The position numbers and the translations under genes were made by a program. This document shows positions 53,227 to 64,000 of a stretch of DNA of 64,000 nt, in pieces. Source of the stretch: Platerodrilus igneus (taxonomy: Eukaryota; Arthropoda; Insecta; Coleoptera; Lycidae); assembly GCA_036346225.1 (NCBI GenBank), contig JARFIW010000500.1, positions 1,612,001 through 1,676,000 of the forward strand, in the 5' to 3' direction. Position 1 is the first letter of the stretch; each line of letters starts with the position of its first letter. The notes beneath the pieces are model-generated. The model ran no database searches. It was not told where the DNA came from and was given only the letters and a program-made list of their open reading frames with translations.

Positions 53227-53709
53227 ATGGAACCTCAACTAGAGTCGTCAGTTTCTTTTGAAAACGTATTTTCAAGCACACGTACAACGCCTGATAACGC
53301 ACAGCTTTACAATTATTTATCTTCTATAAAACCTTGGGAAGACATTACTGAATATCCGTTAGCGCCAAGCATTCATAAGTGCGGTGTTGATTTATATTCA
53401 CAAGATTTTCAATCGCTACACCCAGGAGAGTGGATAGATGGAAATGTCATAAATTCGTTCTTAATTAAAATGCAACTTTGCACGACAAAAAATGAAATTT
53501 TAATGTTTGATGCCCAATTTATTCCTTGTCTCGAGCAATCAAATAGAGGTTACTTCAGGTGGGCGCTATTTACAAACATCTTTAATTATACCTATTGGTT
53601 TATCCCTTACAACCGCAATAGCAATCACTGGGCAATTATTTTCTTCGATTTTAGACTGAAATACATATTTTACATTGATTCCCTCCATTTACCATTTGAG
53701 TTGTTTTAG
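53227..53709 (+). pseudogene. Ulp1-type (C48) cysteine protease, 3' truncated
   Basis: An open frame from ATG 53,227 with YSQDFQSLHPGEWIDGNVIN (substrate-binding entry typical of Ulp1 domains), YWFIPYNRNSNHWAIIFFDF (catalytic His in N-H-W, near 53,630) and YIFYIDSLH (catalytic Asp, near 53,680). It then runs straight into the right repeat array and stops at 53,707. The Gln and Cys part of the catalytic centre, which should follow about 60-100 residues later, is absent, so it cannot be an active protease. Ulp1-like proteins are known passengers of several MULE groups. Confidence 0.75.
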
Positions 53710-54510
53710 GGTTGTTTTAGTACACCTACACTAACTGCCTACCAAGTTTCAAGAGCGTAGGTATTACAAAAGCTAAGAAAAAAATTTTTTAATTTTCTTA
53801 TGGTGTCATTACGAAAATTCCATAAAAGTTAGTGAATCGGGGCGAACACTTTTCTGTAAAAGATATGGGTTGTTTTAGTACACCTACACTAACTGCCTAC
53901 CAAGTTTCAGGAGCGCAAGTATTACAAAAGCTAAGAAAAAAATTTCTAGATTTTCTTATGGTGTCATACGAAAATTCCAAGAAGTTAGTGAACCGGGGCA
54001 AACACGTTTCTGTAAAAGATATGGGTTGTTGTAGTACACCTACACTAATTGCCTACCAAGTTTCAAGGGCGCAGGTATTACAAAAGCTAAGAAATTTTTT
54101 TTTAATTTTCTTATGGTGTCATTACGAAAATTCCATAAAAGTTAGTGAATCGGGGCGAACACTTTTCTGTAAAAGATATGGGTTGTTTTAGTACACCTAC
54201 ACTAACTGCCTACCAAGTTTCAGGAGCGCAGGTATTACAAAAGCTAAGAAAAAATTTTTTTAATATTCTTATGATGTCATACGAAAATTCCAAGAAGTTA
54301 GTGAACCGGGGCGAACACGTTTCTGTAAAAGATAGGGGTTGTTGTAGTACACCTACACTAATTGCCTACCAAGTTTCAAGGGCGCAGGTATTACAAAAGC
54401 TAAGAAAAATTTTTTTTAATTTTCTTATGGTGTCATTACGAAAATTCCATAAAAGTTAGTGAATCGGGGCGAACACTTTTCTGTAAAAGGTATGGGTTGT
54501 TTTAGTATAC
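53710..54510 (+). repeat. Tandem array in right TIR (about 5 units)
   Basis: Inverted relative of 50,320-51,605, with the same unit (TAGTACACCTACACTAACTG, CTACCAAGTTTCA, TATTACAAAAGCTAAGAAAA) and the same alternation of two flavours, but with three or so fewer units. Confidence 0.95.
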
Positions 54511-54819
54511 CTACACTAGCTGTCTAACAAGTCTTAAGAGCGCAGGTTTTACACAAGTTAAGAAAAAGACATGTATTTCAATTTAAAAGAGCAACCGCTT
54601 AAAATATACACGTAAGAATAATATAGGAATCTCAAAGTTATTTAGTTTCAATCACCCTTAGATTTAAAATGCGTAAAGATAATTGGGTCAATATACAAAA
54701 CATAATTGAACAATAGAAATGCTTGTTCATTTCAGTAGACGTGGTTTTGTAGCGTTGGAGATTGGTAGGTGTATCCATATTTAGCGGCCGGTAGATAGTG
54801 GTCGCTAGCTTCACTAACG

Positions 54820-54828
54820 TTTATTTCT
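54820..54828. repeat. 9-bp target duplication TTTATTTCT (right)
   Basis: Directly follows ...CACTAACG; equals 50,023-50,031. Confidence 0.8.
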
Positions 54829-55035
54829 TACTGCTGAAGGTAGGTGGGTATGCACTGCTAAAGTCCTGGTGGGGATGCACTAAATGTCCTGGGAGTTCCA
54901 ATCACTATCACTTTTAAGTCGCTGGGGTGGGCTGGGGTGAGGGCTTCACTTTATTTTAGTTTCTTAGTTTAATTGGTTTACTTCGTTGATTTAATTTAAT
55001 TAGGGTTTCTGATTTAGTTTGGTATTTATTAATAA

Positions 55036-55095
55036 AATCCAAACCCAGAGAGTATTTTGGTATATTACAGGAAAATACTCTCTGTTTTTGGATTA
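55036..55095. other. Hairpin with 23-bp near-perfect stem
   Basis: AATCCAAACCCAGAGAGTAT (from 55,037) pairs with AATACTCTCTGTTTTTGGAT (to 55,093) around a 13-nt loop, with two mismatches. Length and compactness are microRNA-precursor-like, but nothing else supports that; a MITE core is equally possible. Confidence 0.6.
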
Positions 55096-56041
55096 TATTA
55101 GAAAAATTCCTGTACACAGCCAATAAGTCTTCAACTTGTGGTGTTATTTATTAGCCCAATGTTTAAAGTTTTGATTTAATACCAGATATTCTTAGCGTTT
55201 TAGTCGAGACGGTGAATGATTTAGTGTGGGGTTCGTCGTGCATATTTTGATATTCAGGTATTCCATTTTGTTTTTGTTTGTTTTTTTTAAATTTTAAGTT
55301 GTATTTTATTTTCTGTTTTTGAACTTTTTCCTCTTTTTCCTTTTTTTTGTTTTCTAAGTTATAATAGTGTTGCTACATCACAGCGATCATTTTCTTAATT
55401 AAAAACTATAATAAATTATATAAGGAGTTCGTTACATGCTTCACTACTGATTAACAAATTTCACTATCATTTCTATTGAATCTGATATGATAGATATTGA
55501 ATATTCAAAATGTAATAGCAAATTTTGCAAAACATAAAGCACGCCAAGTTAAATTTGTTAACTAAAAATTATTACGAATTAACTGAAGTTTCTAAAAGCA
55601 ACTATTTTGAAAAAATAGTTTCATGTTTTCTGTATTATAACTTTTTAGTTAATTAAAAATTATTAAACTTTAGGTTTTATTATTTAATTTTTGTATTCTC
55701 GTAATATGTATGTACAGAATGAGTTTTACCATGTTAAATAATTATTTTGCAAAAAGCGGTGTTATTTGCTTTTTTGTCTAATAAAAGTGTAAGAGTTATT
55801 AATGAATTATTTAGGCGCCTTATTTCAAGCTATGTATGAGGTACCGACGCTAGATTACATTTGAAGATTTAAAACTTCTCTGTGCCTTCGGTCAATGTAG
55901 TTTCCTACGGGTGAAGCATCCAAGAATTGAAGTTCACTGTACACAGCTCTGCAAGCGTGTTAAAAGGATGGCAAGAAAAACAGGATTCGGAAGCATTTGT
56001 AAAACCCAGCGCAATCGTATATTTGTGTATACTTATATACT
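55096..56041. other. No recognisable gene
   Basis: T-rich DNA (55,260-55,360) followed by AT-rich sequence. No frames or repeats of note. Confidence 0.4.
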
Positions 56042-56466
56042 TTTTTCTGTGGCGGAAAAAATTTGACATTTAATGTTTCTTGACAGGTAACAAAATGTCA
56101 CTTTTTATGAATTTACTTTTTTCTTCGGGAAAAAAATTAGTACTTTTTCCCGGGTATGTGCAAATAAGTAACCACTCGCAGAATTAAATTGACAGATATT
56201 TGACTACTTTAAGGTTTCCTTAGCAACGCAAGTCTATCTGTCCCTATTTGAAACTTCAAATTTGACATCGATTGATTTTTTGACTTTAATATATTGTAAT
56301 ATTTTTTCAATATTAAATCATCGTTTTGCCTGTCACAGAAAAAATAGTTTATTATACACGGGTAAAAATGTAAGATTTTAACTCTCGGTGTTTTGTCTCC
56401 CTCGGCAACACACCTCGAGCTAAAATCTAGTACTTTTTTCCCTTGTATAATAAATAACTATTGTTA
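56042..56466 (-). mobile_element. Internally deleted Crypton derivative
   Basis: Read on the minus strand it follows the Crypton at 16,886-18,560 from TAACAATAGTTATTTATTAT through the hairpin and the CTTTAAAGTA/CAAATATCTGTCAATTTAATT block (Crypton 17,180-17,215), then jumps to the Crypton 3' part at TTACTTATTTGCAC (Crypton about 18,428) and on to CAGAAAAAA. About 1.2 kb, exactly the recombinase gene, is missing. Both ends and the hairpin stem are retained, as expected for a non-autonomous copy mobilised in trans. Confidence 0.8.
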
Positions 56467-59174
56467 ATAGCATGTTCAACTTATTTGATGTGGAAGAACT
56501 AGAATATGGTTGACTATTATGATAAAGTATCTTGGGATTAGTAGTACTTATTATGGTAATAGAAACAACGATAATTGTATCGAAAGTAAACTAAGTTGCG
56601 GAAAAAGTCAAATAATTTACGTCCCAAAAAACCTTAGAGGAAGAGCGAAGTTACATAATCTAGTAACACAACAAAAGCCGAACCAATTGCGCTATTACTT
56701 CAAAATGGTTAAAAATGTGTGATAATTTAATGATATACAGTGATCATAAATGACTGATCGTTTTTTGGTAACGATTTATTATATCAAAATGTGAATGTAT
56801 GACGAGCTTGTGGATTATACATAATGCCCTGCTCATGCAAAATACTTTTGTTTTATCACAGATAGAATAAGTTAAAAGAGCATATGACTGGCAAAATTTA
56901 AGTACATTCTTAAAGACAGATGAGAGTCCACGATAAAAATACGTATGATTTAACCAAAGCCCTAAGAAAGGGATTAATGATCGATTCTTTAGCCGGAGAC
57001 TGCGAATTTGAAAAAAATCATTGGAGGGTCATATTTGAGAAGTAGCTATTAATTGCCAAATTTCTCTTTAATCAATGTTAAGCATTTACTGGTACATCAC
57101 AAAATTTAAATGAACCTAAGAATGGCAACTATTTTGAGTTGGTCTAAATGATTTCTTAATTTGATGCAGATTATCGTAACATCTTCGCCGCATCCAATCA
57201 AAAAGCTATAAAAATACACCACAATATTTGGGCTGGAAGCATCAAAATGAAATGGTAGTTGATATGGCAGATGCTGTTCGAGTGAAAATATTAAACAGAA
57301 TATCGAGAGGCAATTTTTGTTTTTCATTTTGAATTGTACACATTGTCACATATTAAACAAACTAAAATTATAGCTATATGTGTTTCTACCAGTGATCGAT
57401 CCATTACAAATATTTGAACACTTTTATGCAATTTTTCCCAAAAACGTATTCAATTAGGTAGCTTTATAATGAAAATTCTCGAACAATAACCAACTGATTG
57501 GCTTTGATATTTCGTTACGTATGCAAAACTGGTAATACTTTTAATTTAAAAGGTCATTTTTACTTATTCTTTAGTATTTCTAAATGATTAATCCCTTATC
57601 AGCGCTTCTACATTAAGTTTATACAAGAATGACTTGAAATAATCTCAAATATGCCAAACTAAATACTATCTCGTTGACCTATGTTACTCGGTCAAACAAA
57701 GAATAAACGTAGTTTCATAATTACGACAATGAACTTATCTGACTGTTAACCCGTTCTGTACAAGCTTCAAAAGTAAATCTTAGTTCTGTTAAAACAACTC
57801 ATTTTTATTTAAAAGCATGATTGTATTTCACAAGTAGTAACGCAATAAGTGTTATAAAAAGAAGCCGATTTTATTCATTCAATTAAAGCCTCACAACCAC
57901 AAAATATATCTTTTAACCATCTAATAAATTACCTACGAGAAGTAGTTACAACATCCCACATTAAAGTTAATGTATTCGGCTTGCTGTAACACACAATTGG
58001 TAGTTAATTGCTACCTATAAATCATAGAAGTTAGTACTCTGGTCTAGTTTGAGTTATAATCGTGTTTTATTAATCATTAAACTACATTTAGCATTTTAAT
58101 TAACTGTTATTATAAGAACGTAAGGTGATCCACTTAATTTAGAAGCTCGTTTTAGCGGAAAATGCACCCTGGGCACATAAGGAAACAAAGTTATTACATA
58201 CATGCATAGGTGTGTGTGTGTCTATTGACAGTGATGTGATAAGGAGGGTCACAAGAGATCATTGAAACCCAAATTCTAAAAATAAATCCCACTAAAATAT
58301 AATAGAATCTGGAAATATAGAAATTTCAGTAAATTCATGGTTACACCCTGTATAATACAAGCGTACTTTTATTCATTAAAGTGCCAAGTAAAAATGCAAT
58401 TTCGCGTGTATAATTAATCACCCTGTATGATATAAGCGTATTGTAAATAAATAGCAAATTACGTAAGCTGTATATGTAAAAATAGTTAATTTTAAGATAC
58501 CTTAAAAACGCATTCAATGCGAACGCAAATCGTCATTTTAAGATAAATACAAAGCCACTTATCTTCACTTATTAATTAACAATACATTTTCGATAATAAT
58601 GCTTTCCATTTGCTGTAAATAGCATAGAATAGTGCTAACTTTACGCATTTGGCATAAAAACTACAATCAATCTTGTATTTAAAACTCTAATTTTATCTCA
58701 AAATACGTTTTACCGTGAAAGCAAATATTTGCTATAAAAATGCAACTTATTTGCATTATAAATCCGTTAAAGTTTAAATTAATTAAACTGTGTGTAATAC
58801 ACAATTTAAATAAAACATGTTATCGTATTTTAGAGAGGAATTGAGAAGAGATACGTGAACTTCGTTGAATTTATTAATAAATAAACGTTTATTCTAGGAA
58901 GCGTACGGAACAATAAAAAAACCCATAATATGTAACAAGAATTGATCAAAGTTATTTATTGCCTTTCGCAAGTACTAGATTAGTATGCTACGCCACAATA
59001 ACCTTGGGCGTTAAACAAATACGAGCAACGCACGTGACTAATAACTGGAACGAGATACAGAGCTAAAAAAAATTCCAGGACTTTGAACGCTAATGATGAT
59101 TTCCCAGATGATTACGTAAGATCGGCGTTTATTATTGGAAATGGAATCGCGCAAATACTATTACATTCTAGATA
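56467..59174. other. No gene; short direct repeats near 58.35-58.44 kb
   Basis: The phrase CACCCTGTAT(A/G)ATA(C/T)AAGCGTA occurs at about 58,345 and 58,421 in direct orientation and carries the CACCCTGTA end motif of mariner-type MITEs. Small frames at 56,510-56,722 and 57,106-57,327 have no domain. Confidence 0.45.
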
Positions 59175-62100
59175 CCTGCTGTTCGCCACCGCTCTGTGTC
59201 TCTAAATAACCTAGAATAAATTTTAAATTTCACACAATTGGTTTTGTTATACCTCGACTAGCTCAATTCGACCCTACACAGAGTGTACGACGATACGATA
59301 ACAGAGAAATTTTAAACCCCTTTTCTCTGACACTTCCTATTTAAATGAGATAAACGAAATTAACCAAAATTTGTATAATAACCAAAATATGTACAATTTG
59401 TATCTCCACAACCTTTATAATATCATTCGCTATTTAAGAAAACCACTGAATCAAAGTAACAATATAAATCGATTTGTCCTCAAATTATACCAACCTTTAA
59501 TCAATTTAAAGCCAACAAAAATAACACTGTAAATTACTTGAAGTACGTTGAACGTTCAAAGACCTTCTTTCCCTTTCAGGTAATTTTTTACGTATAAAAA
59601 AATGTTTGATGGCCTTTGCATAAATATCTCAATGCATACAAAATTTAAATGTTCAAAAAGAAATTAATATCTTAAACTATTAATGAATTTTATCTCTGAC
59701 CTGTTGTTTGTACTTGTTGAATTCCTTGTTGTGAGTACACGTCCCTGCATGCACCCCAACTCTTAGAACTGCCCCGGCGTGTTGTTTGACCAGTATCCTT
59801 GGATAGTTTTTAGTTAGATTTTCCTTTATGATTTTATTTGGTAGTTGTTTACTTAATTGCGTAGTACAGCTTGGTTAAATTCTTAATTTAATTCTTGGTG
59901 GATCATAGATTCTCAGTTCAGTTCTCAGACGCTTATATAAATTCTCAGATAGATTCTCAGATTCTTAGAGCCTTAAGTTATATAAATTTTAAAATTATGT
60001 TTAATTAAAATTTTGAAGTTACGTTTTAAAGTCAACGGCGAACTTCTATTGTATATTTGCACTTGAATTTTCAATCACTAACATTCACTTGAATATTATT
60101 ATATAATTTGCTATTTTCAACTTCGCGTGTTATTTTGGTTCAGAGCCTTGTTGCAAGACTGACCCTTTATCAGCTCGTGTGGTATTTAAAACAACGCCCT
60201 CCACCTGTCACCATTGGTTTATCCAGTTTATCTCTGTTATTGCATACGCGTTACTCTAGGTTATTGTCCATTCCTTGAACTTTCATGGTACTACCTATAC
60301 TATAACTTGTCGAAATGCTCCCGCCAGTCACGTCTACAACTATTCCTGTATGTTGATTTTGTTTGACCATAGCACATTGAACCTTATCAAGTCACGTCCT
60401 CTTATTTGTATAGGAATTTATTCAAAATTCCCGCTTAATTATGCACGTAATCAAGCGTATGTTTCCTTATTTTGTTTTGGATTTTGTGTTAAATTTTATA
60501 TAGCAGATCACGTAGGCAATTTTATAATGACGTAAATTGAATGCGTTTGTTTACTTCTTTTTACGTTCTGTAATTTGCTTGTTTTGTAAGACCCGTTTGT
60601 TATGGGAACGCATGATATTTAATGCGTTGAGTTTATAAAAAAAATCGTTTGACTTTCGATGTTCCTGATGCATTTTTATTTAAAGTTTATGGATGCATTT
60701 ATATTTAAAGTTTATGGATGCATTGCTATAAAAATGAATTGCATTGCGTACAAAGTTATCTATTTTACTAAATGTAATTGAATTCTTGAAGAATGGGCTC
60801 CCTTTCATTGATTAAAGTTGGTTGTGAATATTATACAGTGTGTTGGATATTTGCTTTTTATATAATTAGCGAATTGCTTACTCTTTATGATAAAATGTTC
60901 AATTTTGTAGACTTTGGCGTCGTTTACTTGCTATGATAATAGGGTTATTTAGGGGTTTATAGGGTCACAAGTGTTGTACACTCCTGGTAAACGACACCAA
61001 AGTCTAGAAAATTAAACATTTTTATCATAAAGGGTACGCAGCCAATTATACAAAAGCAAATATCAAACACACTGTATAAAATTCACAACCAACTTTAATC
61101 AACGAAAGGAAGTTCATTCTTCAAGAATTCAATCACATTTAGTAAGATAAATAACTTTGTACGAAATCCAATTCATTTTAAGAATAGCAATGCATTCATA
61201 AACTTTAAATAAATACCCATCAGGAACATCGAAAGTCAAACAAACATGACACGAATTTTTTTTTTAACTCGCGCATTAATAATCATGAAACAAACATGTT
61301 TTGTAAAAGCAGAAAGTAAATAAACGCATTTAATTTACGTCATAAAATTGCCTACGTGATCTTCAATATAAAATCAACACATAAACCCAAGAGATTACGA
61401 AAACAAAAATAAGGAACCATATGTTTGTCTACGTGCGATTTCAAGTAATAAATTCCTATACAAATAAGAGGACGTGACTTGAAAAAGTATAAAGTTTCAT
61501 GGTCAACAAAATTCACAATACAAAATTTGATGTCTACGTGATCCCAATATGCATTTTAACAAGTTATAGCATAAGTAATATCATGTAAAACTCAATGGAT
61601 GGACATTAACCTAAGTGTAACGCCTATACAATGACGGAATAGCAAGATAGACTCGGTAAGCCAATTATAACAGGTGGATAGGCGTACCTTTAAATAGCGC
61701 ACGAGCTGATAAAAGGTCAGTCTTTTTACAACCAATGCACGCTCAGTACTGGTCTGAACCAAGATAACACGCGAAGTTTATTAAGTAAAAGTTGGTGGTT
61801 GAAAATTCAAATACTAGTACAAGTGCAAATATACAACAGAAATTCGCCGTTGACATTTAAAACGTAAGTCCAAAATGCTAATTAAATATTATCTTTAATA
61901 TTTTATTAACTTAGGGCACTAAATATTGAACTAAAGATCGAACTAAGGATTGAACTAAGGATTGAACGAAGGATTGAACTAAGGATTGAACTAAGAATTG
62001 AACCCAGAATCGAATTAAGAATAGAACTAAGAAATTCGTTAAAAATTCAACTAAGTAAACGATTAAGTGTTAAACTGGGCGTTTAACCAAACTGTATTAC

Positions 62101-62787
62101 GCAATTCAATAAACAACTACCAAACAAAATCAACAAGAAAATCTAACAGAAAACAATCCAAGGGTACTGGTCAACAGCACACAACGGCAGTTCTAAGAAT
62201 TGGGGTGCGTGCAGAGACGCGTATTCACAACCACGAGTTGAACAGGGAAAAATGACAGGTCAGAGATAAAATTCACTAATAGAATAAGGCATTAATTTCT
62301 TTTTGAACATTTAAGTTTTGCATGTACTAAGATATTTATGTAAAAGATCATCAAAAATTTTTGATTAATACGCAGAAATTTCGTAAAAGGGAAAGAAGGT
62401 CATTGAATATTCAACGGACTTCCAGTAGTATACAGAATTATTTTTGCTGGCTTTAAACTGATTTAAGTGAGTCATAATTTGGGGACAAACAGATTTATAT
62501 TGTTACTTTGATTCAGGGGTTTTCTTAAATAGCGAATAATATTGTAAAGATTGTGGAGCAACAAATTATACATATTTTGGTTATTATATAAATTTTGGTT
62601 AATTTTGTTTACCTCATTCAGGTAAGAAGTGTTACAGAAAAAGGGGGAGCAAAAACTTCTCTGTTATCGTATCGTTGTGCACTCTGTGCGGGGTTGAACT
62701 GAGCTAGTCGAGGCATATGAAACAAATTGTGTGAAATCTAGAATTTATCCTACGTTATTTAGAGACAGAGCGGTGGCGAGCAGCAGG
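59175..62787. repeat. Large palindrome, arms about 1.75-1.80 kb
   Basis: The left end CCTGCTGTTCGCCACCGCTC is mirrored at the right end (reverse complement CCTGCTGCTCGCCACCGCTC, ending 62,787). Landmarks down both arms match in inverted order: CCTCGACTAGCTCA, GATACGATAACAGAGAA, AAACCACTGAATCAAAGTAA, GGAACGCATGATA-type and TTTTCATTGATTAAAGTTGG regions. The arms meet around a 59-nt loop (60,928-60,986) bordered by CTTTGG-GTCGTTTAC and GTAAACGAC-CCAAAG. No transposase or other gene is readable in either arm; short frames at 60,275-60,535 and 62,067-62,255 are unrelated to each other. A foldback transposon is likely. Confidence 0.8.
61928..62035. repeat. 12-bp minisatellite in the right palindrome arm
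   Basis: About eight to nine variants of GAACTAAGGATT. The corresponding place in the left arm (about 59,895-59,970) has related but longer-period phrases (CTTAATTTAATTC, GATTCTCAGTTCA), so the array expanded or diverged on one side only. Confidence 0.8.
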
Positions 62788-62828
62788 CAACTGAACGTTA
62801 AATACATCGGATCACGGCGATATCATAG

Positions 62829-62880
<52 letters not shown>
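62829..62880. repeat. (AT)n microsatellite
   Basis: About 26 AT units, followed by GAAATACGTTAG. Confidence 0.95.
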
Positions 62881-62887
<7 letters not shown>

Positions 62888-62930
62888 CGTTAGTATTTAT
62901 CAACTTACCTTGTGTAAAAAACTACTTATA

Positions 62931-62933
<3 letters not shown>

Positions 62934-62969
<36 letters not shown>
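62934..62969. repeat. (AT)n microsatellite
   Basis: About 18 AT units, followed by AACGTTATGTAGTG. Confidence 0.95.
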
Positions 62970-62970
<1 letters not shown>

Positions 62971-63297
62971 CGTTATGTAGTGTAACGACCTTGCTAATTT
63001 GAATATATTGAATGATATCAGAAGGTTGTCAGCTGGTTATTCAAGCGTACTCTTTATTATATTCTAAGTTTTCGGTTTATTTCAAACCTTTATCAAAGAA
63101 ACTATAAAAACGTCATTATGGGCAACAAGCAATATACAAAAGGTACTTACTAAATTGAGGTTGAATGCACATCAATATCATTGAACTATATAAAACTTAA
63201 AGTATACATCGAATTCAAAATTGAATAATAAAACATTTAAAACTGTGAACTATAAACTATTTGCCTTGTGAATATGTAAACTGTAAATAACCTTAAA

Positions 63298-63345
<48 letters not shown>

Positions 63346-63784
63346 AATCGTTAATGGACTGGTTAGCTTAATTATTTTGGTAACAAGATGGTAGTATACT
63401 GGGTATGAAGTCCAAATAATACTAGTTTATGCAAAATTCAAAATTTAATTTCTTCTGCTTAACGTTTCGGCAAAACTTTTTGCCTTTGTCAAAAGCATCT
63501 ACAATTAGAAGAGTTGTAATATAAAACTAACATAATATAATAGATAAGTTCCTTACTGTATAAAACCAATACTTGTCAAATTTGAAAAATAGCGAAATTG
63601 TCAAAATTTAAAATTAACATATGATTACGTTGATCAAAAATTATTAATAAAATTCATTTAGTAGTAAATAGGATGTAGATCTAGTAACAAATTGAGCCTT
63701 AAAAACTAATATGTTGGAAGATTAATATGGTTGAGGTAGATGATTTAGATTTAATGTTTATGTGATTATTATAAAAGAAAGCTC
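62970..63784 (-). mobile_element. 3' non-coding part of Penelope-like element(s)
   Basis: In the minus direction this lies downstream of the endonuclease stop at 63,785. It contains two related phrases, GTTTCGG-AAA-TTTTTGCCTTTGTCAAAAG (63,463-63,496) and TTTTCGGTTTATTTCAAACC-TTTATCAAAG (about 63,069-63,099), each associated with an (AT)n tract. Such a GTTTCGG...TCAAAG phrase beside a GIY-YIG gene is a common feature of Penelope-like repeats as I recall. Two copies suggest a partial tandem arrangement. Confidence 0.45.
63300..63341. repeat. (AT)n microsatellite
   Basis: About 20 AT units inside the Penelope-like 3' region. Confidence 0.95.
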
Positions 63785-64000
63785 TTAATGAAGCGCATTA
63801 GATTTAAAGTGATTTAAATTGTATAGAGTAGAATAAAATCTGTGTGTGTCTTCTATATCTTGTTTATTATTCAAACATTGATCTTCTTTGTTTATATAGT
63901 ACGATTCTAGAAAGAGTCTGGTTTTGTAATTGGATTCTTTGTCTAATATTTTAATTTCATCATATGCCGTAGTATGTTTGGTTGTATAAACATGTTTAGC
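63785..64000 (-). CDS. Penelope-like element, C-terminal end of GIY-YIG endonuclease (partial)
   Basis: The last 71 codons are open from the window edge to TAA at 63,785-63,787. The sequence AKHVYTTKHTTAYDEIKILD followed by NYKTRLFLESYYINKEDQCL and NKQDIEDTHRFYS is the distinctive tail of the GIY-YIG endonuclease domain of Penelope-like retroelements: a His-containing block, then (F/L)-x-E-S-x-x-I, then an Asn-rich end. The reverse transcriptase and the GIY-YIG core lie beyond 64,000. The reading frame is unbroken. Confidence 0.8.
   Translation of the reverse strand, partial: AKHVYTTKHTTAYDEIKILDKESNYKTRLFLESYYINKEDQCLNNKQDIEDTHRFYSTLYNLNHFKSNALH

Larger units (their letters stand above)
50032..54819 (+). 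mobile_element. Mutator-like foldback element with tandem-repeat TIRs
   Basis: Both ends read (A)CGTTAGTGAAGCTAGCG (inwards), followed by about 290 bp of unique inverted sequence (TATCTACCGGCCGCTAAATA... GAGCAACCGCTTAAAATATA), and then by inverted arrays of about 157-bp repeats. The core (51,601-53,709) encodes a MULE-like transposase and a Ulp1-type protease. The perfect 9-bp duplication and long tandem-repeat TIRs recall the Rehavkus group of MULEs and Foldback-type elements (from memory). Total 4.79 kb. Confidence 0.85.

Overview
The window is AT-rich eukaryotic nuclear DNA with split genes (GT-AG introns), microsatellites and many transposable elements. The element families point to an arthropod, most likely an insect: Polinton/Maverick, mariner with a TACAGGGTGTT end, PIF/Harbinger with a MADF-BESS partner, pogo, Crypton, Penelope-like and tRNA-derived SINEs. 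I found no host protein-coding gene that I can defend. The window reads as a graveyard and nest of mobile DNA.

Layout. 0-0.4 kb holds an N-terminal helix-turn-helix remnant of a transposase-like protein. 0.4-6.5 kb is essentially gene-free, with one MITE candidate. 6.5-15 kb is a decayed Polinton (Polinton A): protease remnant, penton-like gene, a small conserved ORF and major capsid gene on the plus strand, facing tail-to-tail an N-terminally truncated type B DNA polymerase on the minus strand. The polymerase and its repeat-rich upstream DNA are tandemly duplicated (about 2.85 kb). 15.1-15.9 kb is a G-rich minisatellite. 16.5-21.6 kb is a three-level nest: a PIF/Harbinger element whose transposase exon 1 is split by a pogo-like element, which is itself split by a Crypton. 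The Harbinger transposase and its antisense MADF-BESS partner interdigitate, each having an exon inside the other's intron. 22.5-23.4 kb is a foldback made of two inverted mariner 5' ends. 24-27 kb has a tRNA-like sequence and two SINE copies.

28,458-44,777 is a structurally complete Polinton (Polinton B, 16.3 kb). It has near-identical outer termini starting AG, long degenerate terminal inverted repeats (TIRs) and a perfect 6-bp target duplication, TTCCTC. It carries integrase, a fibre-like coiled-coil gene fused to integrase, a conserved unknown gene, packaging ATPase, a phospholipase A2 protein, a minor core-like protein, adenain-like protease, penton-like protein, a small ORF, major capsid protein and a further Polinton-type gene, but no DNA polymerase B. 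Its right TIR contains an unclassified 1.27-kb insertion with 90-bp TIRs.

47.4-48.9 kb is a mariner. 50,032-54,819 is a Mutator-like foldback element whose TIRs are arrays of roughly 157-bp repeats. It encodes a transposase and a Ulp1-type protease, both cut off by the arrays, and has a 9-bp target duplication. 56.0-56.5 kb is an internally deleted derivative of the Crypton. 59.2-62.8 kb is a 3.6-kb palindrome of unknown type. The right edge holds the C-terminal end of a Penelope-like GIY-YIG endonuclease.

Nearly every long gene is broken by single-base shifts, often in homopolymers, and the two polymerase copies differ from each other almost only in homopolymer length. Some breaks may therefore be assembly errors rather than mutations. 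All family assignments are by eye and from memory; no database search was run.
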